Below, piece by piece: positions 5,682-14,074 of a stretch of DNA of 32,569 nucleotides. The notes beneath the pieces were generated by a model, which searched no databases, had not been told where the DNA came from, and worked only from the letters and a program-made list of their open reading frames with translations. Source of the DNA: Segatella hominis (lineage in GTDB: Bacteria > Bacteroidota > Bacteroidia > Bacteroidales > Bacteroidaceae); the NCBI RefSeq assembly GCF_004535825.1, contig NZ_SGVY01000046.1, positions 1-32,569 on the forward strand. The letters are read 5' to 3'. Numbering within the stretch: position 1 is the first letter of the stretch; each line of letters opens with the position of its first letter. A program made the translations under genes and the position numbers.

Positions 5682-6393
5682 CTTTATACTTTGCTATAAT
5701 ATCCATCAGAGAAATCGCAGATTCCTCCATCTGGCTGGTGATATGTTCGATCTTAGACAAGATATAATTATAGAAGACCTGTAAAATCAGAGCAACTATG
5801 ATACCAAAAATAGTTGTCAACAAAGCGACTTTCATACCAGAAGCCACAATCGTAGGACTAATATCTCCAGCTTGCTGAATTTGATCAAAAGCCATAACCA
5901 TACCAATGACGGTACCTAAAAAGCCTAAAGAAGGAGCCATTGCAATGAAAAGAGTAATCCACGAACATCCTTTTTCCAAATTAGCAACCTGCACAGAGCC
6001 ATAACTTGAAACCGAACGCTCTATATCACCCATCGTATCCTTGATGCGCAGCAGACCCTGATAACAGATAGAGGCAACAGGTCCACGGGTATTACGACAC
6101 AATTCTTTTGCGCCTTCAATATCACCCGCAGCTACTTTCTCATCAAGATCAGCCATCAACTGCTTAGCGTTAATTTCAGAAAGACTCAGATAGACAATTC
6201 GCTCTATGCAGAAAGCCAAGCCAATAATTAAAGCTATGGCAACAAGCGACATAAAGCCAGCATTTCCCTCAATAAACTTAGTCTTAAGTGCTTGATGGAA
6301 TCCCATCGACTCTTCTTGTGCCAATATCGGTAAAGAAGAAGTTATCATAAATATCAATATTGCGAAACGCGCAATAAATGTATATTTCTTCAT
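5671..6393 (-). CDS. exbB: MotA/TolQ/ExbB proton-channel family protein
   Basis: 240 residues. A signal-like hydrophobic N-terminus (1-25, ending PILAQ) is followed by three ExbB membrane helices: about 48-70 (LVAIALIIGLAFCIERIVYL), the family motif region SWITLFIAMAPSLGFLGTVIGMVMAF, and TIVASGMKVALLTTIFGIIVAL. The cytoplasmic loop between the first two carries KELCRNTRGPVASICYQGL, as in TolQ/ExbB. It forms the pentameric proton channel that powers TonB with ExbD. It is first in a four-gene operon; tRNA-Ser lies only 21 bases upstream on the same strand, so both may share a promoter. Confidence 0.94.
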   Translation of the reverse strand: MKKYTFIARFAILIFMITSSLPILAQEESMGFHQALKTKFIEGNAGFMSLVAIALIIGLAFCIERIVYLSLSEINAKQLMADLDEKVAAGDIEGAKELCRNTRGPVASICYQGLLRIKDTMGDIERSVSSYGSVQVANLEKGCSWITLFIAMAPSLGFLGTVIGMVMAFDQIQQAGDISPTIVASGMKVALLTTIFGIIVALILQVFYNYILSKIEHITSQMEESAISLMDIIAKYKDEN

Positions 6394-6414
6394 ATTATTT
6401 AAAATAAGATACAG

Positions 6415-6502
6415 CGGAAAGAGGGGGATTCGAACCCCCGAACCGGTTTTGCCGGTTACACGCTTTCCAGGCGTGCCTCTTCAGCCACTCGAGCACCTTT
6501 CC
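6415..6502 (-). tRNA. tRNA-Ser (anticodon GGA)
   Basis: 88 bases fold as a class II tRNA. The acceptor GGAAAGG (from 6502) pairs with TCTTTCC before discriminator G (6415). The anticodon stem CACGC/GCGTG encloses loop CTGGAAA with anticodon GGA. A long variable arm (AACCGG...CCGGTT) and T-arm GGGGGTTCGAATCCCCC are present. No CCA is encoded. It reads UCC and UCU codons. Confidence 0.97.
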
Positions 6503-6533
6503 TTCATCTGCCGTCAAAGACGCTATTGAATAC

Positions 6534-6541
6534 CAAATCTA
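6534..6541 (-). promoter_or_regulatory. Probable promoter -7 box for tRNA-Ser (and possibly exbB)
   Basis: On the - strand TAGATTTG fits TAnnTTTG and lies 31 bases before the tRNA. A second box, TAATTTTG, lies at 6580-6587. Neither has a clean -33 TTTG, so which is used is unclear. Confidence 0.45.
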
Positions 6542-6635
6542 ACAATACCATGATAAACATAGCATCGCAATTCGGACTGCAAAATTATCGCTTTTCGGGC
6601 AAAATACCATAAATAACTATTCTTTTTATATTTCT

Positions 6636-7469
6636 TTAAGAAAATTGTCCCGTTTTTACGCCAAAAACACGTTCTACGTTCTGATTAGTCACCTTTGCAA
6701 CCTCTTCTTCACTGACACCATAAGCAGTTGCCAAGGTCTTCATGACTTGTACTACAAAGGCACTTTCATTACGCTTACCACGATATGGAACAGGAGCCAT
6801 ATAAGGACTATCTGTCTCTAAAACGATTCTTTCCAGAGGTACTGCTGCAGGAAGGTCTTCACGCAAATGACTGCTCTTGAATGTTGACACGCCACCAATA
6901 CCAAGCACAAAATTATCATACTCTAATAATTCTTTAGCCTCTTGCTGATTGCCTGTAAAACAGTGAAAGACTCCACCTGGCAGTTTATCTTTCCATTTAC
7001 GTAATATATGCAACATTTCATTCTGAGCTTTACGACAATGTATCATCAGAGGAAGACCCGTCTCGTAAGACCACTCAACTTGTTTCTCAAAAGCCTCAAG
7101 CTGTTCTTTTTCAAACTCACGGCTCCAATAGAAATCAAGTCCGATTTCTCCGATTGCAATGTAATCGCTTTTATACTTAATCCCATTCAAACCATCCACA
7201 GCTGTAAGATGCTCATCCAAAATAGCCTCTATTTTTTTCAATTGTTCTTTCCAATCGGCTTTCACTTCCTCTGGATGAAGTCCTACCATAGGATATGCAT
7301 AGCCAGGATATTCATGACTTAACTTCAATACTGCTTCTGATGTCTTCACATCAATAGCAGGGAGAAACACCATGCCGACCCCAGCCTCCTTTGCACGCAT
7401 AATAACTTCTGAGCGATCTTCATCAAACTCCTCACCATCAAGATGAGTATGTGTATCTACTATTTTCAT
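6636..7469 (-). CDS. tatD: TatD-family metal-dependent hydrolase (DNase)
   Basis: 277 residues from the favoured start MKIVDTHTHLD; two in-frame codons allow a start at 7478. The TIM-barrel metal sites are all visible: HxH in DTHTHLD, Glu in IAIGEIGLDFYW, His in LMIHCRKA, His in VFHCFTG, and Asp in LETDSPYMAP. TatD proteins are Mg-dependent 3'-5' exonucleases acting in DNA quality control. The gene is 21 to 30 bases downstream of the unknown 232-residue gene on the same strand and is probably the last protein gene of the tonB-side operon. Confidence 0.95.
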   Translation of the reverse strand: MKIVDTHTHLDGEEFDEDRSEVIMRAKEAGVGMVFLPAIDVKTSEAVLKLSHEYPGYAYPMVGLHPEEVKADWKEQLKKIEAILDEHLTAVDGLNGIKYKSDYIAIGEIGLDFYWSREFEKEQLEAFEKQVEWSYETGLPLMIHCRKAQNEMLHILRKWKDKLPGGVFHCFTGNQQEAKELLEYDNFVLGIGGVSTFKSSHLREDLPAAVPLERIVLETDSPYMAPVPYRGKRNESAFVVQVMKTLATAYGVSEEEVAKVTNQNVERVFGVKTGQFS

Positions 7470-7499
7470 ATACATCAATCATTATATAAGAAATCCATA

Positions 7500-8198
7500 T
7501 CAATAAATATGCGGTTCATGGCGCCGATAATAATATACGATGCCATATTCACGACAATGATTAAAACGGGTTTCAGGTGGTTCATTCACAAAATGATGTT
7601 CTATCTGATTCCATAAATCCAAAATCACCTCATCGACCGCAGGTCTCAACAACCTGAGTTTTTCTATCGAATCATTCACCCTATCCTGCAAAATGCGTTG
7701 CCTTTCAATAGCCTCACAATATATATCATAATGGGTAGAGACCATGCCTATAGTAGGATTATAAATCGGTCTTCCACCTTGTTTGAGTCTGGCTTTCTCA
7801 CCAGCAATAATTTTCTGTCCCCAGTCCAAAAGTCCATCTATCGTTTTGAGATGAGGAACAGCAGATGCTTCCTCGTCAAGTCCATACAGAGTAAGACAGC
7901 TTCGTTTGATTTCGCCACGTTCCACAGCTAAAAATAAGACTTGCAGGAAATGGCTTATATACATCATCGCATTTTTCTGCAATTTATCTATCTTCCCCGT
8001 AAATCTGGTCTGAGCCTTCAAGTTGACCTTATACTGCTCTGAAGCAGTCAACAACTTATCATACGCAGGTTGCGCTTTATTGATTGTCTTCCAATCAATA
8101 AAGCGTTCCCTAACCGTATAAGTATCATTATTGTCCAAAAGCGTTTTCAATGCTTTCAGCCTTGCAGTATCAGTTTTTGGCAGTCTCCTATATGGCAC
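7500..8198 (-). CDS. Conserved-looking protein of unknown function
   Basis: 232 residues, predicted mostly helical, no signal peptide or membrane helix. It begins MPYRRLPKTDTARLKALKTLL and has a second helical region around RQRILQDRVNDSIEKLRLLRPAVDEVILDLWNQIE, then ends with an aromatic, basic tail (YGIVYYYRRHEPHIY). I do not recognise the family. Position between polyprenyl synthase and tatD on the same strand, with a short gap on each side, suggests co-transcription but gives no clear role. Confidence 0.8.
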   Translation of the reverse strand: MPYRRLPKTDTARLKALKTLLDNNDTYTVRERFIDWKTINKAQPAYDKLLTASEQYKVNLKAQTRFTGKIDKLQKNAMMYISHFLQVLFLAVERGEIKRSCLTLYGLDEEASAVPHLKTIDGLLDWGQKIIAGEKARLKQGGRPIYNPTIGMVSTHYDIYCEAIERQRILQDRVNDSIEKLRLLRPAVDEVILDLWNQIEHHFVNEPPETRFNHCREYGIVYYYRRHEPHIY

Positions 8199-8261
8199 TT
8201 GAATATCTCCTCTACTATTTTAAAAAGTTACTTTCAATACAAACAATCCGACGAACACCTG

Positions 8262-9236
8262 TTAATATTGGCGTTTCATCATTTTTTGAGCATACTTGCG
8301 CAATTCCTCTTTTTTCTCTTCAGGTACATTGACCGCGTCAAGGAATTTCTTACTTTGCGCGAAATAATAAGCAATCTTATCTTGCGCCAATTGATCGATA
8401 CCTATCTCATTATAAAGACGAGTCACAGCATTTACCTTCTCATTTCTGTCAAAATCACGAGCACTAACCCAACGGGTTAATTCCTCACGCTGCGCATCAT
8501 TGGCCTTGTTGAAAGCATTAATGAGCATATAAGTTTTTTTATTAGAAGTGATGTCACCTCCTATTTCTTTACCAAAGACCTTGGAATCACCATAAACATC
8601 AAGATAATCATCCTGCAACTGGAATGCCAAGCCAATTTGTTCTCCAAACTTATAGAGATTTTCTGCATCCTCAGCACTTGCGTCTGCCAAGATTGCACCT
8701 ATTTTCAAAGCACAAGCCAAGAGAACACTCGTCTTGAGGCGAATCATCTCAATATATTCTTCTTCCTTTACGTCATTGCGAGTTTCAAACTCCATATCAT
8801 ATTGCTGACCTTCACCAATTTCCAATGCAGTAACCGTAAAGAGATCCAAGATGTCTTTTAAATGTTTTGCATCACACTGCATCATACGTTGAAAGGCGAG
8901 AACCAACATAGAGTCACCAGACAAGATGGCGGTATTATCATTCCATTTTTTATGGACCGTCAAATGACCACGACGCATATCGGCATTATCCATCAAATCA
9001 TCATGCAACAAAGTATAATTATGATAGGTCTCCAAAGCGCAGGCATTCATGAGGATGTCTTCCGGATTTTCCTTATAGAGATTATAAGCCAAAAGCATTA
9101 ACGTAGGGCGAATACGTTTTCCTCCCATTGAGAGGACATATTTAATCGGTTCGTAAAGAGACTCAGGTTTTCTGTCGTATGACAAATGGTCCAAGAACTC
9201 ATTAACCATCTTCAAAATTTCATCAGCTGTCTTCAT
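8262..9236 (-). CDS. Polyprenyl (trans-isoprenyl) diphosphate synthase
   Basis: 324 residues. Both aspartate-rich motifs are intact: DDLMD at 79-83 (in LLHDDLMDNADMRRG) and DDYLD at 209-213 (in AFQLQDDYLDVYGD), plus GGKRIRP at 38-44 and KT at 168-169. It adds isopentenyl diphosphate units to an allylic diphosphate. The residues before the first motif (NYTLLHDD) carry an aromatic at the fifth position upstream, which usually limits chain length to about C15-C20, but I would not assign the product from this alone. The IspH gene elsewhere in the window feeds the same pathway. It follows tonB by 52 bases on the same strand. Confidence 0.94.
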   Translation of the reverse strand: MKTADEILKMVNEFLDHLSYDRKPESLYEPIKYVLSMGGKRIRPTLMLLAYNLYKENPEDILMNACALETYHNYTLLHDDLMDNADMRRGHLTVHKKWNDNTAILSGDSMLVLAFQRMMQCDAKHLKDILDLFTVTALEIGEGQQYDMEFETRNDVKEEEYIEMIRLKTSVLLACALKIGAILADASAEDAENLYKFGEQIGLAFQLQDDYLDVYGDSKVFGKEIGGDITSNKKTYMLINAFNKANDAQREELTRWVSARDFDRNEKVNAVTRLYNEIGIDQLAQDKIAYYFAQSKKFLDAVNVPEEKKEELRKYAQKMMKRQY

Positions 9237-9288
9237 TATATATTAAATTTATTATTAATTAATCGAACATATCTTTTTAAGATTCACG

Positions 9289-10023
9289 TTACAATTGAAA
9301 TACCACAGGAATGGCAATCATAGTACGACAAACCTTGTTCTTATCCATTCCAGGTTTCCATTTCGGCATCATTTTCAGCACACGCATAGCCTCATTATCC
9401 AAAATAGGATTTGCCGACTTACTCACTTTCAGATCGGCCACACTACCATCCTTGTTGACGATAAAAGACACAACTACCGTTCCCTGTATTTTATTCTGTT
9501 GTGCAGAATGAGGATATTTTAAGTTTTTTGTAAGCCATTGCATAAAAACAGACCATCCTCCAGGAAATTGCGGTATTTTCTGTACAACCGTAAAATTGAT
9601 TGGAGCCTCAGCCAATGCAGCAGAATTGGATTTATCTACCACATTTTCAGGCACAGCCTCTTTAATATCAGAGCCATCCACTTCCCCTTCCCCATCACCA
9701 ATCACCAGTTCACTTGTAGTACTGCTGATTTTTTGAGGAGCAGTTTCTGTTTTCTCTGCAGTTTTCACCTCTTGCGTAATGGATTTAGAGACGGGCGCAG
9801 AAGGAGCTTCTGCCGATACCATATCCTTTTGTTCTGCAGGCATATTCATCTCCAAATCCTGTGCTAACTCCTCCAGATCATCAGAGTCTAAATCGGAATC
9901 AGATGCATGATTTTGATATTGCAAGCCTACAAATACGAATGATAAAGTCATAACCATACCCAGCAAGAAAAAAGTTCCCCGCTTATTATCCAGTCGTGCA
10001 CTATTAGTCTTCTTTATTTCCAC
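9289..10023 (-). CDS. tonB: TonB-family energy transducer
   Basis: 244 residues from a GTG start at 10023 (VEIKKTNSARLDNKRGT, the usual N-terminus of Bacteroidetes TonB proteins); an ATG at 10215 would overlap the divergent gene and promoter and is rejected. One membrane helix (about 22-40, FLLGMVMTLSFVFVGLQY), then an acidic and Ser/Thr/Pro-rich periplasmic spacer, then the TonB C-terminal domain (about 150-244): KIPQFPGGWSVFMQWL, YPHSAQQNKIQGTVVVSFIV, KDGSVADLKV, NPILDNEAMRVLKMMPKWKPG. It transmits energy from ExbB-ExbD to outer-membrane receptors. Confidence 0.93.
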   Translation of the reverse strand: MEIKKTNSARLDNKRGTFFLLGMVMTLSFVFVGLQYQNHASDSDLDSDDLEELAQDLEMNMPAEQKDMVSAEAPSAPVSKSITQEVKTAEKTETAPQKISSTTSELVIGDGEGEVDGSDIKEAVPENVVDKSNSAALAEAPINFTVVQKIPQFPGGWSVFMQWLTKNLKYPHSAQQNKIQGTVVVSFIVNKDGSVADLKVSKSANPILDNEAMRVLKMMPKWKPGMDKNKVCRTMIAIPVVFQL

Positions 10024-10097
10024 TTTTAAATCTCCTCTTTTGCAGAATCTTCTACAATAAATGAAGTGTACAATCGTTATATTAAACGAAATCAATG

Positions 10098-10105
10098 CAA
10101 ATTTA
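10098..10105 (-). promoter_or_regulatory. Promoter -7 box of tonB
   Basis: TAAATTTG on the - strand fits TAnnTTTG; the start would be near 10091 with a leader of about 70 bases. No clear -33 box. Confidence 0.5.
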
Positions 10106-10128
10106 CGTCTTATTATTGAAAAAAAGTG

Positions 10129-10136
10129 TATCTTTG
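10129..10136 (+). promoter_or_regulatory. Promoter -7 box of porQ
   Basis: TATCTTTG lies 21 bases before the porQ ATG. It is back to back with the tonB promoter, so the two divergent promoters share about 40 bases and could influence one another. Confidence 0.6.
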
Positions 10137-10157
10137 CAAAATAATTAGAGAATTTAA

Positions 10158-11108
10158 ATGAAAAAAATAGTTTTTTTCGCTCTCTTGACGCTTTTTGCAT
10201 CAAAATTGCACGCACAAGAGAGCCAAACGGGATATAATTTCCTCCGCCTACCTGTTAGTGCTCATGCTGCTGCACTTGGTGGAGATAACGTCACCTTAAT
10301 AGAAGATGACGAAGCGCTCATATTCCAAAATCCTGCCTTGCTTTCATCGGTAAGCGACAAGACCATTAACCTCAATTATATGAATTATATGTCAGGAGTC
10401 AATACTGCTTCTGCCTCTTTTAATCGTGTCATCAAGGAAAAAGCATCCTGGGCGGTTTCTGCCCAATACATGGATTATGGTAACATGAAGGAAACCGATG
10501 CCAACAATAACATCTTAGGCGATTTTTCTGCCAAGGACATTACCATAGCCGGTTACTTTTCATATATGTTGAGCGATAAAATTGCTGGTGGTATTGCTGC
10601 CAAATTCATCACTTCCTATATTGGCGACTACAATTCTATTGGAGTGGGTGTTGATCTCGGTATCAATTATTATGATCCCGAGCACGAATGGTCCATTTCT
10701 GCTACTGCCAAGAATTTGGGCGGACAGATAAAAGCATATCAGGATGAGTATGACAAGATGCCGATTGATTTACAAGTGGGAGTCAGCAAACGCTTTACGA
10801 ATACCCCATTAAGGGTCTCTGCTACTTTGGTCAATCTCAACAATTGGGAGAAAAGTTTTATCTACCATGCCGTAATCGGAGCTGAACTTTTACTTTCTGA
10901 TCAGATATGGATTGGCGGAGGCTATAATTTCAGAAGAGCAAAAGAGATGAAAATAGCCAGCAACTCTGAGGAGAAAGGCAGTAGTCATGGAGCAGGACTT
11001 TCCTTTGGAGGGGGTATCAATCTCAACCGTTTCCATCTGAATATTGCTTACGGAAAATATCACGTCAGCAGTAGCAGCATCATTGCCAATTTAGCATTTA
11101 CATTATAA
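10158..11108 (+). CDS. porQ: Type IX secretion system protein PorQ
   Basis: 316 residues. Signal peptide 1-19 (MKKIVFFALLTLFASKLHAQ). The mature part begins GYNFLRLPVSAHAAALGGDNVTLIEDDEALIFQNPALLS, the FadL/PorV-like outer-membrane barrel signature used in PorQ, and continues with alternating beta strands to the terminal IIANLAFTL. PorQ is an outer-membrane component of T9SS and contributes to sorting/attachment of secreted proteins. Directly followed by cmk (38 bases), which I recall as a conserved order in Bacteroidales. It fits with the two large secreted proteins at the right end of the window, which have sorting-domain-like C-termini. Confidence 0.88.
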   Translation: MKKIVFFALLTLFASKLHAQESQTGYNFLRLPVSAHAAALGGDNVTLIEDDEALIFQNPALLSSVSDKTINLNYMNYMSGVNTASASFNRVIKEKASWAVSAQYMDYGNMKETDANNNILGDFSAKDITIAGYFSYMLSDKIAGGIAAKFITSYIGDYNSIGVGVDLGINYYDPEHEWSISATAKNLGGQIKAYQDEYDKMPIDLQVGVSKRFTNTPLRVSATLVNLNNWEKSFIYHAVIGAELLLSDQIWIGGGYNFRRAKEMKIASNSEEKGSSHGAGLSFGGGINLNRFHLNIAYGKYHVSSSSIIANLAFTL

Positions 11109-11146
11109 GATTATAATTCAAAACAATATCATAAATATCCAATAAA

Positions 11147-11842
11147 ATGAAGAAAATTACTATAGCTATAGATGGTTACTCTTCTTGTGGTAAGAGTACG
11201 ATGGCGAAAGACCTTGCTAAAGAAATAGGTTACATATATGTTGATACAGGAGCAATGTACCGTTCGGTGGCTCTCTATGCCATGCGTCATCATCTCTTCC
11301 TGGAAGATGGAAGTGTAGATACAGACAACTTAGAAAAAGAAATGCCAAACATCCATATTTCTTTTAAACTGAATCCTGACACACAAACTCCAGACTGCTA
11401 TCTCAACGGCGAATTGGTAGAAAAAGAAATCAGAACTTTGGAAGTATCCAACCATGTCAGTCCTATTGCCGCAATACCTTTCGTCAGAAAAGCCTTGGTA
11501 GCACAACAGCAAAAAATGGGAGAAGCCAAAGGCATCGTAATGGATGGTAGAGACATCGGCACTACGGTGTTCCCTCATGCCGAACTGAAAGTTTTCGTTA
11601 CTGCCAGTTCACAGGTTAGAGCACAGCGCCGCTATGATGAACTGAAAGCAAAAGGAATGGCAGCCGACTTTGACGCCATCCTTAAAAATGTAGAAGAACG
11701 AGATTATATTGATACCCATAGAGAGGTATCCCCTCTCAAGAAAGCTGATGATGCCTTGATTCTGGACAATAGCAACATGACTATTCCTCAACAAAAAGAA
11801 TGGTTGATGCAGCATTACCAGACCGCTATAACACAAAAATAG
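11147..11842 (+). CDS. cmk: Cytidylate (CMP/dCMP) kinase
   Basis: 231 residues. P-loop GYSSCGKST at 10-18, then [17 protein letters not shown], the CMP-binding region with [23 protein letters not shown], and [13 protein letters not shown] with [26 protein letters not shown] at the end, all standard for Cmk. It phosphorylates CMP and dCMP with ATP. No terminator of its own is seen before the downstream promoter at 11914; the terminator at 12008-12046 may serve both. Confidence 0.97.
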   Translation: MKKITIAIDGYSSCGKSTMAKDLAKEIGYIYVDTGAMYRSVALYAMRHHLFLEDGSVDTDNLEKEMPNIHISFKLNPDTQTPDCYLNGELVEKEIRTLEVSNHVSPIAAIPFVRKALVAQQQKMGEAKGIVMDGRDIGTTVFPHAELKVFVTASSQVRAQRRYDELKAKGMAADFDAILKNVEERDYIDTHREVSPLKKADDALILDNSNMTIPQQKEWLMQHYQTAITQK

Positions 11843-11913
11843 CGTTAGATTTGCAAAAATCTGTTAAACAGAAAGATTTCTGCTAAACAATCATAACTTT
11901 CATTGAAAAATAG

Positions 11914-11944
11914 TTGGAATTTAGTTTTCTTTTTAATATATTTG
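11914..11944 (+). promoter_or_regulatory. Promoter downstream of cmk
   Basis: -33 TTGG (11914-11917), 19 bases, -7 TATATTTG (11937-11944). This is a near-consensus Bacteroidetes promoter with no protein gene downstream on its strand. Confidence 0.68.
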
Positions 11945-11950
11945 CAATCA

Positions 11951-12046
11951 AATGACAAGGTAGTAATGATATAGATTATAAATTTTGAGTTAATTACTGT
12001 TTTTTGAAGGTGGTGGGTCTTCGTGAGAAGCCTTACCACCTGTTTT
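11951..12046 (+). ncRNA. Candidate small RNA (about 95 nt) between cmk and ispH
   Basis: A near-consensus promoter and a strong GC-rich hairpin with T-run bracket about 95 bases with only 3-codon ORFs. The 3' end folds as AGGTGGT...ACCACCT with an inner CTTC/GAAG stem and GTGA loop. It resembles no RNA family I can name. It is convergent with ispH, ending 13 bases from the ispH stop, so it could also base-pair with a read-through ispH transcript. Confidence 0.5.
12008..12046 (+). terminator. Intrinsic terminator after cmk / small RNA
   Basis: Outer stem 12008-12014 with 12035-12041, inner stem 12019-12022 with 12027-12030, followed by GTTTTTATAT. Confidence 0.8.
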
Positions 12047-12059
12047 TATATATGTATCT

Positions 12060-12944
12060 TTACTCAGACTGTCCGATTGCATTTTTCAAATGATTCATGA
12101 TTTCTTCCATCAACCATTTTGGTGTGCTTGTAGCACCACAAATACCAACCGTCTTCACATTCTTCACCCAATCCATATTGATTTCATCAGCACTCTCTAT
12201 CTGATAACTATTCGGATTCACACTCTTACATTCATTGAATAATACCTTTCCATTAGAGCTTTTACGGCCACTGACAAAAAGTATCACATCATGTTTGCTG
12301 GCAAAGTTTGCAATATTAGGCATGCGATTTGCCACTTGTCTGCAGATGGTATCAAAACTTTTAAATGTAGCTCCATCTACAATATGCTCCTGACAATAAT
12401 CTATAATGCGATGAAATTCATCCAAGCTCTTAGTCGTCTGCGAATAAAGATAGATATCTTTGGAGAAATCCAACTTACCCATTTCCTGCAGTTGTTTCAC
12501 CTCATCAAACTTCTCTACAACAATCGCATGACTTTCCGTCTGACCCACCAATCCTAATACTTCAGCATGACCTTTCTTTCCAAAAATAACAATCTGAGCA
12601 TCAGGATTGCTCACAAACTGCTTTTTGATACGTCTTTGAAGTTGAAGCACAACCGGACAAGTCGCATCAATAATCTCTATATTATTCTTTTCTGCAAGAG
12701 CATAAGTCTGAGGAGGTTCTCCATGCGCACGAAGAAGAACCTTTACATGATGAAGATTTTTCATTTCCTCATGATCGATGGTGAGAAGACCAGCTTCGTG
12801 AAGTCGCTCCACCTCCATACCATTATGTACGATGTCACCCAAACAATATAGTTTGACACCCTTTGCCAGTTCTTCCTCTGCTTTTTTAATGGCAGTAGTC
12901 ACGCCAAAGCAAAAGCCACTGCCATTATCCATTTCTATCTGCAT
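12060..12944 (-). CDS. ispH: 4-hydroxy-3-methylbut-2-enyl diphosphate reductase
   Basis: 294 residues. The three cysteines that hold the iron-sulfur cluster are C12 (SGFCFGV), C96 (DATCPVV) and C201 (FDTICRQ). The substrate-binding motifs LLRAHGEPP, FGKKGHAEV, SGRKSSNGK and GICGATSTPKWLMEE are all present. It makes IPP and DMAPP in the last step of the MEP pathway, supplying the polyprenyl synthase coded elsewhere in the window. It lies 12 bases after the DUF1573 gene on the same strand and is probably the last gene of the A2M-DUF1573-ispH operon. Confidence 0.97.
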   Translation of the reverse strand: MQIEMDNGSGFCFGVTTAIKKAEEELAKGVKLYCLGDIVHNGMEVERLHEAGLLTIDHEEMKNLHHVKVLLRAHGEPPQTYALAEKNNIEIIDATCPVVLQLQRRIKKQFVSNPDAQIVIFGKKGHAEVLGLVGQTESHAIVVEKFDEVKQLQEMGKLDFSKDIYLYSQTTKSLDEFHRIIDYCQEHIVDGATFKSFDTICRQVANRMPNIANFASKHDVILFVSGRKSSNGKVLFNECKSVNPNSYQIESADEINMDWVKNVKTVGICGATSTPKWLMEEIMNHLKNAIGQSE

Positions 12945-12956
12945 ACCTGTTTCTTA

Positions 12957-14048
12957 TTATTTTTTCACTTGTATTCTTACTACCACCTTCGCATGGTCAG
13001 GGTCATTTGTAATCATCAGTACACGAGGAGTTCTTGAACGCTGCTTTTTGAGTATAGCTGCAATGGCAGTCACTTTCAGTTTCACAGATTCACCAGGTTT
13101 GATGGTTCGCTTTCCTAATGAAACCTGCAGTCCCTCAGTAAACATCTGCATACTTCTAATTTCCAAGTTTGACTTTCCCTGATTTGTCAGGATGACTTCA
13201 CCTTTCAGTTTTTTCTTGCCATTGAAACTGCCTAAATCCAAAGTTGACGTTGACAGCGCAACCTTTGGAGCTTGCGCTTTCTGACTGGAAGTCATCTCTT
13301 CAAATCCAGGTAACAAAACTGCAGAAACAGAGATTTCTTTCTCAGAAGAGATTTTATCGCCAGGTCGCTCTCCCAAATAAATACTTGTCTGGTTCAAACC
13401 GAAATCATGCAATTTCTTAGAATCAAGCGTCAGTACAACTTCTCCAGAGCGATGAGGCCCCAAGCGTGAAGGTGATACCTGTGCGGTCAAATAACTTGGC
13501 AAATGCATCACAACAGGTTCCATGGCAGATTCTGTCGGATTAAAAATATGAATACGCTGAACAGGACGGTCTCCACGATTCACATCATCAAATTCCACAT
13601 CTTGGGCATCAGACTTCACTGCACCTAACATATAATCATAGCTACCTGCAAAATCTGAAACTTTTTCAACAACTTTTCCCTGCATAGTCAAGAGACATGG
13701 TTCTTCTGAAGCGTTGGTATAAAGCAACAATTGCTTGTGGAAAGTACCCATCTGTTTGGCATCATAAGTCATTTTGACTACGAAGCTATCACCTGCCGGA
13801 ATACTTGTTTTAGGATAAGAGACATCAGTACAGCCACAACTTTTCTTCACATCATTGATAATCAAGGAACGATTACCATCATTCTTCATCTGAAACTCAG
13901 CAGTTACAGGATGCAGATAAACAATTTGTCCACAATCCACCTTTTCGTTTTGCGTTGTCAGTTTCTGTGCATTGGCTGCCATAGCCACCAATGTAGTACA
14001 CAGCAACACCTCTATTCTCTTATTTATATCCATCTTATTCATAATCAA
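12957..14048 (-). CDS. DUF1573 domain-containing exported protein
   Basis: 363 residues; a start at codon 6 (14033) is also plausible. A signal peptide ends at MAANAQ (about residue 28). Residues about 30-130 form the DUF1573 Ig-like domain with the family motif SCGCTDVSYP. A second similar strand-rich half follows, ending VLMITNDPDHAKVVVRIQV. DUF1573 proteins are periplasmic or surface ASPM/Hydin-like beta-sandwich proteins of unknown function in Bacteroidetes. The gene is 26 bases downstream of the alpha-2-macroglobulin-like gene. Confidence 0.88.
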   Translation of the reverse strand: MIMNKMDINKRIEVLLCTTLVAMAANAQKLTTQNEKVDCGQIVYLHPVTAEFQMKNDGNRSLIINDVKKSCGCTDVSYPKTSIPAGDSFVVKMTYDAKQMGTFHKQLLLYTNASEEPCLLTMQGKVVEKVSDFAGSYDYMLGAVKSDAQDVEFDDVNRGDRPVQRIHIFNPTESAMEPVVMHLPSYLTAQVSPSRLGPHRSGEVVLTLDSKKLHDFGLNQTSIYLGERPGDKISSEKEISVSAVLLPGFEEMTSSQKAQAPKVALSTSTLDLGSFNGKKKLKGEVILTNQGKSNLEIRSMQMFTEGLQVSLGKRTIKPGESVKLKVTAIAAILKKQRSRTPRVLMITNDPDHAKVVVRIQVKK

Positions 14049-14074
14049 TTATTATATTTCTAATTTTTCATTTC

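Noticed and set aside
10024-10215. Longer start for TonB at 10215
   Set aside because: It would run through both divergent promoters into porQ and adds a segment unlike any TonB; the GTG at 10023 gives the usual N-terminus.
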